DNA of 64,000 nt, taken from Byssothecium circinans (Eukaryota > Ascomycota > Dothideomycetes > Pleosporales > Massarinaceae). This document shows positions 35,601 through 47,108 of this stretch, one piece after another (the stretch's first letter is position 1; every line of letters starts with the position of its first letter). The DNA lies in assembly GCA_010015675.1 (NCBI GenBank), contig ML976985.1, positions 400,458 to 464,457 of the forward strand, read 5' to 3'. A program made the position numbers and the translations under genes. Below the pieces are notes generated by a model that saw only the letters and a program-made list of their open reading frames with translations, did not search any database and was not told the origin of the DNA.

Positions 35601-37965
35601 GAAAGCACGGTCCCAGATATCTTGTGGTACCTCCGCAATAGCAGATTGAAGAAGGTCCCCCACGCTTCCCTTGATGGGCCATTCATTCGCGGCGAGAAGC
35701 TTGAGTGTGATTTGGGAAGAGGCACGGAGCACTTGATGGATCTGACATGTGTTAGTCTGTTGAAAAAAGAGTAACAGAGCGACCATACTGAGATAACGAG
35801 GTCCTTTGTCAGAGGGGCGAGATGACCGCGCCTGAGGACCTCCTTGACAGTCAAGCCAGCGCTGGGAACCTTGGAAACCAGTTCAAGATGCTTGGAAAAC
35901 CGTGCCCACTCAGAGCCTTGCTCGACGGGAACAACTGCATCCCACATGTCTTCGAGACCTAGAGCAGCTGCGACCTTGGCGGTCTCATAAGAAGGGTTAC
36001 ATGGCATGACTGCCAAACGGTCACCTGGAGTTGTTAGTATAATAGGGTAAAGATAGAGACTTGCAGTAGGCTTACCAGGCTGGAAGGTGATACCAGTATC
36101 GTGCAAGTCGAACGTTACCATACCAGTCGACCTATTAGGATCTTGGTCTATGATTTGTCGTTCCAAAATCCGAGCCTGGAAGCGACATTCTTCAAAGCTG
36201 CCGCGCATCTGGTGGGGTTGAACCTTGACCTCACCTCGATAAGGATCTAAACGCTCCTTCATTGAATCAGATAGGGTTCGGTGAACCTCTTCCCAAGCTC
36301 GACCTTCCTGATCACCGCCACCAGCATTTCCGTTAGTTTCTGCCCGGCCAGTCTTGGCTACGACTTCAAGGAAGCCATAAACCTTGTACCTATGTGTTCC
36401 CATGAATCCACGTTCTCCAGCATACGACTCGATGATGCCTTCCAAAACCCCAGCAAGTCTGGGGTCACCACTGGCTTTTACAAATTCCGGAATGCGATAG
36501 TGGTTTTCAATCGCCGTGATGAACGCTCGGATGTTAAGCGGTAACCATCGTCGCAGGTGGACGGCTTCAATACCGAGGACTGTAGGTTGGATAAAGTCAG
36601 TTGATGTCTCACCTGTGACTCAATCATTGGCCTGACCTACAAGACGTATACTTTGTTCTACCAATGAAGGCATCCATGAGTAAAAATAACGGAAGAGCAA
36701 GTCCAGACAGAGCTGGGACGCGTTTTGAGAGTGGAGCGCTGAACTTTGCATATCTTTGGCCCCACTCGACGGGATTCGCGAACTGCTCACCAGCGTTCGG
36801 ATTGACACTGATTTTGTGAAAGACGTAGGCTAGCTGGTCGACTAGCTCCTTCAGTGCGACGAGCTCATGAAGAAGAGCTTCTGGGTTGCGGTTCATTACA
36901 GATTCCTGGCATCGAGTGATGGTCTCGACACCAGTCTGAAAGCAGCCGTGTACCTCAGCCATGCAAAGAAGGAACATCGCTTCGCCGCGGTCGTTGAAAA
37001 CCTGTAGTGGTTAGCCTAGCATCGAGCATGTTCTATGAAATGCCTACCGGCCACCTCAGATCCATGTTCTCTGTACGAGCAACGTAGGGCTGTACACTGG
37101 TCGGATCCCGAAACTTAAAATTATAGATTGACACGTCGAATTGTGTTAAATGTGGCAAAGCTCTTCCCATCCTTGTGCAGATTTGTCGAAGGGGAATGGC
37201 AATGTTCCTTGGGATGCCCTTAGTCTCCTCCTCTTCATCGTCGTCACCTTGGATATTCTTGAACGTGCCCTGTGGTGGTACTACTGCAACACCTTCATTA
37301 CCATCGTTCATTTCCTCATATCTGTAGACGCTGGCTAGGATTCCTAGGCATACTGTTGCAGCCCACAATGCTCGGTCGGGAATCACGTCGGGCGTGCCAT
37401 ATACGAGTGGCAAGGCGAGGATCGAGTTGCGCATGTTTCCTCGAGCGACTACACCAGGCATACGTTCGCACAAATCTGACCATATACGGCCCGGCGACGC
37501 GCGTAGAGCAACAGGCGCATCGCTTGGGTCAGGTGGGAGGAAACCGTATGCGGAGGAAAGGTAGCCATCCTTCCATCCTGTCTGCGGTCCGATCTCTTCC
37601 GCCCGCATGAGTACCCTTCTCGCAGGAGCACCGAGGGCGAAAGCGAGGAGGTCGTCATCCTCCGGCTGGAGAATATCTGCGTTTTTCAGGCCCTTGGTGA
37701 CTTGGCGAGCAGGAGCTTCGGGCATAAGCATCTCATTCAAGGCTTTACGCTCTTTTTCGTGGAGTGTATGGGTATCTCCCGAGCCCTGTAAGGTGTTAGA
37801 AAAGCCTTATTTATTGCTGTGGGCACTCACATCAGAGTAGACAGTCGGTGCTCCCATGTTCGGTTGGAAAGCAGCGAACGCACATCCACGAGGTCCAACA
37901 CGACCTGCTGGACATCCACTGGACACTGAGCCGGTTCGATGGCTGACAGGACATGTCTGCTCCAT
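32667..37965 (-). CDS. IDO-like dioxygenase / FAD-NADPH reductase / cytochrome b5 fusion, 1,617 aa
   Basis: Ten exons (37831-37965, 37048-37785, 36641-37001, 36076-36579, 35789-36024, 34808-35741, 34529-34755, 34200-34481, 33820-34152, 32667-33770) join in frame across nine GT-AG introns of 45-61 nt. Residues ~50-500 are an indoleamine 2,3-dioxygenase-type heme domain: LALPLVYGTPDVIPDRALW, RTENMDLRWPVFNDRGEAMF, EVHGCFQTGVETI and His474 in GTHRYKVYGF, the expected proximal heme ligand. Residues ~510-960 are a reductase of the P450-reductase FAD/NADPH type without an FMN domain: GDRLAVMPCNP, RTYSIS (723-728), GGSGIAPFRGFW (815 on) and YICGS. Residues ~1000-1060 are cytochrome b5 with HPGG His1020 and second ligand His1044, the canonical 24 apart. 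Residues 1060-1330 are helical and unknown; the rest is disordered. Electron flow NADPH-FAD-b5-heme is inferred. Confidence 0.87.
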
Positions 37966-40741
37966 TCTGCGGCAGTTCGAAATTATATTATTGAAAGCAC
38001 GTCTCGCGACCGGCGCCGGATTAGAATTTAACAAGTATGGCACCGGGCCTAGAAATTAGCATATAGCAAGAGGAGAATTAGAGGTAGAAGCCGAGCATGT
38101 GAGAGAATCACGGTGACTTGGAGATGCACATGTTTTTGACAGTCGCAGACAGGCATTAAGCTCTGACCTGCTTGTGCCCCCTTTCCACTACAAGTGGAGA
38201 TCATGATGATCCTGTTCATCCCCCGGGGAGGCTCAAAAAGGACGAGTCCACACACTCCTCAGGCTGCCGAGGACTGGGAGCGACTAAGTTACGGGCTCGT
38301 ACTGGCCAAACCCAGTGTACGTGGAGCCACGCAGGGGTCATTTTGCTGGAAAGAATCTGAAGGCGCTTGCAAAGGATATTCAGGATGCTCGATGCACGGT
38401 GTTGCGGCAGTGGTCCAAACAGCCAAGATGTGAGAAAACGGCAACAAGCGAAGACAGGCAGTGCCACGACGTCGAAAACCTTGAAGTAGCGAACAGGAAG
38501 GAGCGGCCACGTCGGTGATGCCTGTTTCGACCTCAGGCACAAGTCTGTGCGAACGTGAATTGGTAGCGGGATCTGGGGTCTTCTGAAACCAGGCGGCACG
38601 AGCGTTCTCTCGTGAAGCTCAGCCAAGAGCTAAGAAGCATCAGAGCTGCATGAGGCGCTTCCTTCATAGAAACTTCCGACTTTATATCGCTCCATGCCTT
38701 CGATTTGTTTCTGTGACAGTGTTGGTGAGTGGCTGGCCTGGAATTTGTGAGGCATTCGTGCAGCTTGGGAGTGCTTGTGGCAGATGATTCGGCATTTGGC
38801 ATTACGAAATATAAACATTCACAAGAGAAATGGACGCGCGTCCACGGGAGATAATAATGGAATGACATGAGTGTGAAGGTGACTGACAAGAACGTTGTCA
38901 AGATTGAGGTTGAAGTTCCATTCGATGCGATGTCGCGATTTCCTGAGGATAAGTTGAGGTGATCATTTGACGGCGCGCTAAGGCTACCATGGTACCCCAA
39001 CCTCAACCTACCGTAATAGGAAGATTCTGAAGAAGGATCTGAAAACCATCGATTGCAGAAAGTTTGAAAATCGACGATTGTAATTGGGAATTCAATCATC
39101 CCTACACCTGGTTCATAAACTCGGCATGTGTGGGGATGAGCCGAGGTAGATGACGTCTTCCCATCGCACTCGGATGCTGGCGCGCTTCACCATCAAAAAG
39201 CTACCACACGAGTGCACTTTGCCACATTAATCAAATGTTCCAAAGACTTTCATAACTATTTCAGATTCAAACTTTAAGCGTGCGTGCTCAAGTATAGTGC
39301 CCCTTATGTTTTCCACCCTCGTACCTTAAGTCAGTGAGTGAAAGGAGGACAGCAATCACATCCATCCTCCGTGAAAAGAGGGAGAACAGAAAACATAATA
39401 GTCTCCATCATACTTTTCTCTCCTCCAGATCTCAGATACACAACATGGATCTGACCCAACTGGTCTTTTGGTCCCCAAGATCCACCAAGTCCAAACCCTC
39501 ACATTTATCTCCGCTAATGCGGTTTCTAAACAGGCAACTCCAAGCCGGGCTCCATATAACTTTCAGTGACACGTTTTCGACGCCAAAATGCCGGAAAGCA
39601 CCATGGCGTACTCCTTTTCCGAGTTCAATCCACTATCGATAATATGATATTGAGAGCGGTCCTCTCCGCAAACAAAAGTCATCCATTGCTTTTCTCGGAC
39701 TTTCTAGACAGTCCTCACCACGACAATGTAAACGCATGGGAAAGAAACTCTTCAAGAACAAGGTTTTGTGTCAAGGTTGAAGAAACCGCCAGAGAAAACT
39801 CTCATGGGGGGAAAGACATACGTTTCTGATACCCCCAGGCACCTCAGGAACCGAAGACTCCATTAATTATCATAGGTGAAACTTCCACATTTTTCTCGGA
39901 GACATTTTCCCTACACCTCTCCCTCAAAGGAAAGAGAAGGTAGGTTCCAAGAGTGATTCCAGCACAAAAAAACACCACAAGCTCCCCTCCCATGCTTCGC
40001 CACTCAGTCTCGTTTCCGAACAATCTCCTCTCCACAACATCCGTCACCATCCTCGTCCTTATAATTTCAAGTTTCTTACCCCTTCCCCTTCCCCAACCCA
40101 TAAGAGCCACTCTAATCCTCCCCGTCCCAATCGCTCAATCTCTCCAACATGCCACTCCGCTTTGCTGATTTTCTGGTCTCCCCAGCTCTCCTACCCACGG
40201 CATCCCTCACGCATGTCCTTTATTTTGGAAAAAGGGGGATACACGCTGGATCTCCACGTGTATCTGTACCTTTCAATTTTCTGGGTTTTGGACCACATGC
40301 AATAAAAGCGGCAGGGAAAAACATATTGGTCTAGCAAAATCGTTTTTGAGAGTCGCCAAAGCGAACATGAGTACTCCAATACTGACTTTTTAGAGCCCAG
40401 TGAAGAGAAAAACATGGTTTGGGAGGAAAGAAGAAGATAGAGTGAGGTGGAGAGAAGAGGGGTTTATATACTCGAGTGCAGGAACTTATTTAACATGAGA
40501 TGAGACGAAACTTACGCACGTTTGAAAAGAGTTGTACGGACATATTTGTCAAAAAGCTCGTAGCGCTCTCCATGGTCTAGCGCTGGTTAAGTGTTCGCAG
40601 GGCTTTTGGCTTTGTGTTCAGAAAAATGGAGGTGCAGATAACACGAAGACCAGATATAGAGAAATCAAGATGAACAGTTATTCGTAGCAATGTACTCATA
40701 GGACACCATGAAAGCACTACAGAACCCTTGCACTTGCCCAC
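37966..40741. other. Long intergenic region, no gene seen
   Basis: About 2.8 kb. Frames such as the minus one at 38533-39099 are low in protein character and were rejected. The left part is the promoter of the IDO fusion gene. Confidence 0.5.
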
Positions 40742-42187
40742 TCACAGCTCATCCCGTTTCGTCCTCGCACCCGCATCTCCATGCAAGCTCTTCACATCCC
40801 TCTGCTTCTGGTCCTCAAACTTCCTACTCTCCACGTCCTCCTCCCACATCTTCTTCTTCGGATTCGCAGGTTGCTGTTCGCCTCGATCCGGTAGCACCGT
40901 CCCATCACCCCTGACCACTTGTTCTTTTTGCTCTTGTGCCTCCGGTGCCTCCTGCACCACCTTCTGTTGCTGTTCCTGGTTCTGATTTTGTTCCGCCATT
41001 TTCCCTACCGACTGTGAGAGCGACTGTGGTGGACTAGGATCCTGCTGTGCGTGACCACGACCGCCACCACCGACACGAACGTAGTTCTTGTTGTTCTGGC
41101 CGGGGCTTTTGGGTCGGCTGGGGATATTGCCCGAGGCACTGGGTTGAACAATGAGGCTTGTAGAGGGTTGTGACGAGGCGGTAGCGAGACTAGAACTCGC
41201 TACGGAGGAAGTGCCGATCGGTACGACGGCAAATAGGATACGGAAGACGACTTTGAGCGGCCAGATGAGGAACCAGGATATGGGACCGTACAACCACCTT
41301 CGGAAGACAAGCCAGATGACCGTTGTGATAAGGATGTAAAATGTAGTCTCAAGATACCATGTATCGCTCTTCTGGCTCTTGAGCAGTGTCGAAACTAGGG
41401 TCCTGCTGTTCGCCAACAGCGACGTCAGGTCCGAGTACTTCTCGCCTAGGTCCGCAAGAGCAGCCGTAGATTGTTCGAGTGTTTCTTGTGCAAATTGTGA
41501 GCGCGAAAGCTCGCTTTGCATCAACTGATGCGTTCGTCTAAGGGCGCCTGTTACGTCTGCAGAGGCTTGGGCGATGATCTCGCCTTCGGACAGTTGGGGG
41601 TTATTGCGGCGTCGATGGGTGGAAGATGGGGTTGAGGATCCGGATTGGAGATTTGAGAAGAGAAGTTCGCGCTCTCTGAGTTTGGCGCGATCGGCGTTGT
41701 GTTTGGCGGCTAGTTGGGCTTTTCGGAACTGTGAGCGTGTTCTGCAAAGATATTAGCATGGAGGAAAGCAGAGATGGATGGGATGTACATACAATCTCAG
41801 ATCCTCCGTTAACCTTGCAAGCAGGACAGCAAGTCTACTCCGCTCACTCTGTTTGTCACTTTCCCTCTCGCTATCCTTTCTTGAATCACTGCGTCTGACA
41901 CCAAATGCGCTGCCCACACTGCCACTATTCCCTGAAGCAGAACCCAAGAAGTCCTCAACCTCCTGTCGAAGAAGCTCCAACTCCTCCTCAAGCCCTTTCA
42001 AGCCCTCGTGTATCTCCGCGCTCAATTCCAACCGGATATCACCCTCTTCGCTATTGAGCGGCTGGCTTCCGGGTTGGAAGTCTAATTTCGCAAGGCGTTG
42101 AACGAGCTGGAGAAGCGCTTTATTTTGATCGGATAGAGAGGTGAGGCGAGATGTCAGAGTGTGCGTGGTGGAGGGGAGTGGTGGCAT
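40742..42187 (-). CDS. sec20: Sec20-type SNARE (Golgi-to-ER retrograde transport)
   Basis: Exons 41793-42187 and 40742-41741 join across a 51-nt intron to give 464 residues. Sec20 is the Qb-like SNARE of the ER membrane that receives COPI vesicles with Ufe1, Use1 and Sec22 and contacts Dsl1/Tip20. The N-terminal ~190 residues are helical and charged. The SNARE-like segment is ADVTGALRRTHQLMQSELSR and onward, followed by the membrane anchor TFYILITTVIWLVFRRWLYG. A luminal, Gln/Pro-rich tail of ~180 residues ends in KRDEL, an ER-retention signal equivalent to the HDEL of yeast Sec20. The gene is divergent from mL53, starts 297 bp apart, so the promoter is probably bidirectional. Confidence 0.88.
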
Positions 42188-42483
42188 GGTGGGACGGTTT
42201 TGGAAATGCGGCCAGAGTGGAGGTAGAGGCTATGACGGAGGTGCGACGGAGAGGTCGGCCTTTCAGCGGTTCCGCGGTGGTCTGTGCGCTTTGAGATTGT
42301 TCTGTGAGATGGTGATGGATCATTAGGAGGGGACGAGAAACAGCTTTTGCTTTGCCACAGATCAGGCAAGGCTTGGTATGCTATTCGGAGCCATTGTGTT
42401 ATTGAGTTGGGTCGCTAACATACAACAGTCATTCCCTCACGCCCACTACCTCCGCCTCCTTCCTCACAACTCCCACCTCTACG
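42188..42483. promoter_or_regulatory. Bidirectional promoter, sec20 / mL53
   Basis: The only 296 bp between the two divergent start codons, so it must hold both promoters and leaders. No specific factor site was identified. Confidence 0.5.
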
Positions 42484-42831
42484 ATGATAACCCGATTCCT
42501 TACCGACGTTCGTGTCAAGTTCAACCCCTTCTCCGTGCGCTCGAAGCCCGCCCGCATATTCCTCTCCCTGATACCACCGAATGCGCGCGCCAATGGTTTG
42601 ACGGTCGCGACACAGATGCTGCCGAGGACGAGCAAGGAGCCTGCAACGTTGGGATTGAAATTCAGTATGGACACTTACGTCGCGCCATGTTAAATCAGAG
42701 CTGACATCGGTGTAGAAGATGGAAAGGAGATGAATCTGGAGCTGGACAAGATGCGGATAACAGAAGTCATGGAGGAAGTGGACAGACATTCACGGCAGCT
42801 TGCGAGGAAAGAAGAGTTGACGGGCAATTGA
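42484..42831 (+). CDS. mrpl44: Mitochondrial large-subunit ribosomal protein mL53 (yeast Mrpl44)
   Basis: Exons 42484-42664 and 42716-42831 join across a 51-nt intron to give 98 residues, the family size. The sequence MITRFLTDVRVKFNPFSVRS, then ARIFLSLIPPNARANG and MLPRTSKEPATLGLKFKDGK, matches the mL53 family, a small thioredoxin-like-fold protein of the mitochondrial 54S subunit. The C-terminal tail is helical (ITEVMEEVDRHSRQLARKEE). The short first frame read without the intron would stop early, so the splice is needed. The N-terminus is basic and may serve as its mitochondrial signal. Confidence 0.85.
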
Positions 42832-43329
42832 ACCAAGGAAGCATTATATAAAGCGAATGTACGACTATTGTGTACGTGAATTACATCAAATGGAGTTTCG
42901 CTATGCTGAGGGTGTGCTCTTTATAACTAACACGTTAATTACTCTCCTTTAACTTTAACAAAACATAGAATTGTAAAGCTAAGCCTGCTCTTTTACAAAG
43001 GAGTAGGAAGAGGTTAAAAGGGCTTCGTTGGGTGTAGGTAAATATGAGCTGAAGATTTTTGGTGTGCGGCGAATTGGTTTAATCGCGTGGGGGTGATATC
43101 ATAAAACTTTTGAACAGCGAGTTCATCGCCTTGTTTCTATTCAAGCCTTTTTGACAATGACTGGCTATGGATGCATCAATTGCTGGTTGCGCTATGGATT
43201 GTGCCGCCTTTTTCGGCATCCCTATAGATGAGATGCCACCAAGAGTCCTGATCTCATTGTGCGCGCTTATGAGTACGCCGCGTCCTTCGTAAAAATAGCC
43301 TTATACAAGCTCCGCTATGTTCCCTACAT
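42832..43329. other. Intergenic between convergent genes, locally AT-rich
   Basis: 3' flanks of mL53 and pyrophosphatase. No gene or repeat recognised. Confidence 0.6.
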
Positions 43330-44452
43330 CTAGCTGGACGGGGCTCCAGAGATGAAGAACCACTTGTCGATGCTGGGGTCGATCGGGGCCGGAGCCCGGT
43401 TCTCGCCAGCGGGGATGCTGAGCTGGGTGGTATCGGTGCGCTCTTGGGAGTGACCGACGGTGCCGTTCACGCTGTCCAGTGGTCAGTACATCGCCAGAAG
43501 ATAGTGACGACGAGCTTTATGCAGGATCGCCCCTACCCGATGTTCGGAGAGGTGTGATGGGATAACTCACATAGAAACATCGCCCTTGTGGGTCTTGCCA
43601 GTAATCAGGCGCTCCCAGGCCTCAGCGCACTCGCGAACAATGTCCATGGCGTACTTCTTATTCTTGCACTCGCCGGAGAAGGCGAACTGGTTCTCAGGCT
43701 TTCCATCAGGGATCTTGTAGATACGGAACCATTCGTTGGTGGCCCTCAAGAGGCCGGGGAGGTGGCGCTCGACATCCTCGACGTCGTTGAGCTTGGGGGC
43801 GAGAGGGTCGTTCACGTTGATCACGATGATCTTCCAGTCGGTCTCCTCCTCGTCGAGCAGAGCCATGACACCAAGAACCTTGACCTGGATGACCTCGCCG
43901 GGCCTGGACACCAGCTCGCCAATCTCGCATACGTCCAATGGGTCGTTGTCACCCTTCGCCTTGGTCTCGGGGTGGACGACATTGGGGTCCTCCCATGTCT
44001 GCAGAAGCAATCAGTGCCATGTCCGATATCGGGTGCGTCGATGGCGTCGTACCTGGGGGAAGGCACCGTAGTTCCAGAGGTAGCCCTTGTGTGGGAAGCA
44101 ATTCCTCACGTAGCGAAGCTTGCCCTTCTTGATGTCTTGCTTGATCGGGTTGAGCGTCTCCTCCTTGGAGATCTGCACCAAGTGTCAGTAGGAAAATGTC
44201 AAGGCGGGGTATCCTCAGGCCGCATTGCTCATTGGAGTACTCCGGGAGGACAGAAGGAAAAGAACACACCTCCATCTTGGCATTGGTCCAGCGGGGCACC
44301 TCGACCACCATGTTCAGGACCGTCTGCTGCTCATTGGCATAGAGAGGGATGTCGTGGAAAGGCGAGACGGGCACGCCATCCTTCTCGATGAAGATGCGGT
44401 GCTCGAGGGTGTTGGCGGCACCGATCCGCCTGGCCGTGTACCCTGATGCCAT
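43330..44452 (-). CDS. IPP1: Inorganic pyrophosphatase (family I)
   Basis: Exons 44270-44452, 44053-44172, 43571-43998 and 43330-43471 join in frame to 290 residues, very close to yeast Ipp1. It hydrolyses pyrophosphate to two phosphates in the cytosol, driving biosynthetic reactions forward. The family signature [11 protein letters not shown] is present with its metal-binding Asp residues, preceded by [20 protein letters not shown] and [12 protein letters not shown] and followed by [18 protein letters not shown]. The eukaryotic N-terminal extension ([20 protein letters not shown]) is complete. The short last exon adds [20 protein letters not shown] to the tail. The start is the ATG before [13 protein letters not shown]; upstream sequence is not protein-like. 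Confidence 0.95.
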
Positions 44453-45031
44453 TGTAGCTGTGGTTGCAAATGGAGTAGAAATATGAGTGGGATGTAAGTG
44501 CGCTGCCACCTGCAGCGTCCGCGAGTTGGTTTTGTTGACCGTTGCGGGATTGGTGGGGTTCGCAGGCGCGGCGGAGGGGCGTGGGCGATGATTAGCCAGT
44601 GTGACGAACGTCACTGACGCAGACGGAGACGCAAACGCAAAAGAAGAAGGCGGTGGGAAGATGCAATATCGGCGGGAGGCAACACGACGGCTGCCCGGAT
44701 TGAGCCGCAGCAGACAAGATGGGCGGCACCTCATGGAATTCAAATAATAGTTCAACACTAGCTCAGACCAAACAACAACTTCGATTGCACTGTGGATGGA
44801 TGCCGAAGCCGAGGGCAAAAAAAAGTTCCCGACCCCTGTTCCGAGCAATTGGGCGCGTCACGTGCATGCACGGATCAGCAATGGAATCCTCAACGTCAAA
44901 AGGAGACAGCGACAAAGGTCTCTATTTTCCTTATGGGTATCGAATTGCGTCGCCAGCTCACCACGCTAATGGCCTTGGAAAGATTCTCATAGCCCTACAA
45001 TGGTATCCTGATGCCGAAGGCTGCTAGGCAT
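44453..45031. other. Promoter of the pyrophosphatase gene and 3' flank of the next gene
   Basis: About 580 bp. No gene recognised. CACGTG near 44858 is a bHLH-type E-box word but may be chance. Confidence 0.5.
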
Positions 45032-47108
45032 CTAATACAACTTATGAGGACGCCAAAACCCCGGTTGAGAGGCCGCGGTGCTTGCCATGTCAGTCCTGCC
45101 ACGCATCTGCTCCTCCTCATAAGCTTCGTCTAGATCAACCGGTAGACCTGTAAAGTCCACCCCGTGGAACATTGCCTCCGTTTCCAGCCCCCAACTCTGT
45201 CCGTCATAGTCCATCTCTTCCGCATCAAAGTACTCATCCTCATCTAGATACGGCTCTTGTAGTACATCGAAGTTACGATTGACCGGCTTCTGATCAAAGA
45301 AATACCCGTGCTTCGGCTGCTCATAGATCACTGGGCCCGAGTAGCTAGGTCGAAGAGGTGGACGTACTTCCTCCACACCAATGAAGCGTACCGTAGGCGT
45401 TCTCTCAACAGCAGAGAGGGGTCCATGGAGCGCTCTTCCACTTCCACGAGCCCTGATGTTTGATGGGGCTGGTTCTGCATTCGTCGCAGCGTTGGTTCTC
45501 CGCATCTCATTGAACTTTGTGTTGCAGTCCAGTATGAGTCTTCCGAGGCTGGAAGATGCCTCTGCATCCCTCTCTTCTGATGTCACATTCATTGCCTTAT
45601 GACCATGGTGATGAGTTCCATGAGGTGCAGTCTCCTGCTGCGGGCTGGGGAGATCTGTGTCCCTTGAGTGCGTGAGAACATCATGGTATGAAGGCTCGAT
45701 GCACTGATCTTGGGGGTTTCCAGGCTCGGGAACAAAAGGTGGCATTGACAAGGGAGAATTGATACTCTCTGTCGTTTGGCGTTTAGCTGCTCGGTCAATG
45801 AGATTGATGCGTTGTGGCGAAGAGGTGTGTTGCGGGAGTGAGTGCGACCGTGAAGGCCGGCTATTTGCTGGAGCCAGCGAAGAAACTTGGAATCGGGCAC
45901 GACTACCATCAGGCATCCGCCTGATCACGCTGGTGGTTGCATCCTGCGAGTCCAACGCTTCCCGACTAGCAAAGGTCCCTTTCGTTTGCTTATCATGTAT
46001 GGAGTCCAGCTGATCAGTATTGGATGTAGACCCCATTCGGCCATGTGCCGGCATATTGCTGGGTGCACGTATCGATTCCGACCACGAAATGTAGCTCCCA
46101 CTTCCATGGCACGGCCCTCTGCTTCTGAAGCCCAGATACGAAGCGTTATCCGTTGATTCGACCGTTGGAATGGTGTTATCAACTGCAGATGTTGACTGCT
46201 GCTTGCGACGATTGTTCTTTGGCCGCCTCTCCCGGGGAGAGCCCTCCTTCGCTTGGGTATTTACGTCCCTTTCTGCTAGCGCTGGTCGTACGGCTGCGAA
46301 GTATGCAGAGATCTCGGCCTCCTTTGCATGCGATCGATCCTTTTGGGCCTTCTTCTTGGACTTCTCTGGCCGAGCGCCAGGTTCTGCTTGAGCTCTTTGA
46401 CTCTGCAAAAACTTCATCTCAGAGAAGACGAGGTCGGGAACTGTGTCCTGTCAGTGATCGGTGTGAAAGGACGCGGGGTACAGAGTGGCTTACGGCCACG
46501 GGCCTTGACAGGCGACGACGCCCTGCCCTTATTGAATAAACCCGGCTTCCCATGGGGCTTCAACTGCGCCAATCATCAGTACACCAGTATGGGGCAGCCG
46601 CAAAGCATCAAGCAGGACGTACGATCAGTCTGTCTTTTGGGACATTCTTGGCATGGAAGTTCTGGGCGATACTACTCTGCTTGTCGGCCTTCTTACGTCT
46701 GTTCTTGCGCTTCGTCTTGGTAGATTCTTCTTTCTGATGCCGGCGGCCATGCATTCCCCGCTCTTTGCCATCCTTAACAGTGGGCTCGTAGCGCTCGGGG
46801 CGCGTCTTGCGTCGGGGCTTGCGTGCGTACGGTTGGCTTGAGCTGCTGCCCCCCGAGCTGGTGGGGTGGGACGCATCGCTTTGGGCGCTATCGTCCGTAC
46901 TTTCTTCGAGTTCGACTGGAGGAGACGTCTTGCGGCGCGACGGAGCGGCGAGGAGGGAACTGTCAGAGGTGCTGAGCTTCCGTTTGCGCTTCTTCCGCGA
47001 GCTCCGTTCAGGCGCCTCTGGACGGGCACGAGGGACACGAGGGGTCTCGATAGGGCTGGGAGGCTGCTGTGGGAGCACCGTTTCGTCCAACCACTTCCGG
47101 ATGTCCAT
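45032..47108 (-). CDS. Low-complexity, probably nuclear fungal protein of unknown function
   Basis: Exons 46623-47108, 46494-46563 and 45032-46440 join in frame to 654 residues. The N-terminus MDIRKWLDETVLP is well formed and may be a short interaction helix. It is followed by dense Lys/Arg clusters (RSSRKKRKRKL, KTKRKNRRKKADK) that look like nuclear localisation signals. The middle is Ser/Pro/Gln-rich and probably disordered. The C-terminus has an acidic, aromatic segment (EPYLDEDEYFDAEEMDYDG) and ends SQPGFWRPHKLY, a motif of the kind conserved in ascomycete orthologs. No enzyme domain was seen. Function cannot be assigned. Confidence 0.7.

Noticed and set aside
32667..37965. Nitric oxide synthase or P450 as the heme domain of the fusion
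   Set aside because: No Cys-ligand heme loop of either family is present, and no FMN domain; the His-containing motif and helix pattern fit IDO better.
38533..39099. Minus-strand frame of 188 codons upstream of the IDO fusion gene
   Set aside because: Its composition is not protein-like, with no motif or plausible start context; it lies in a promoter region.
43588..44391. Plus-strand frame of 267 codons
   Set aside because: It is the antisense shadow of the pyrophosphatase exons.
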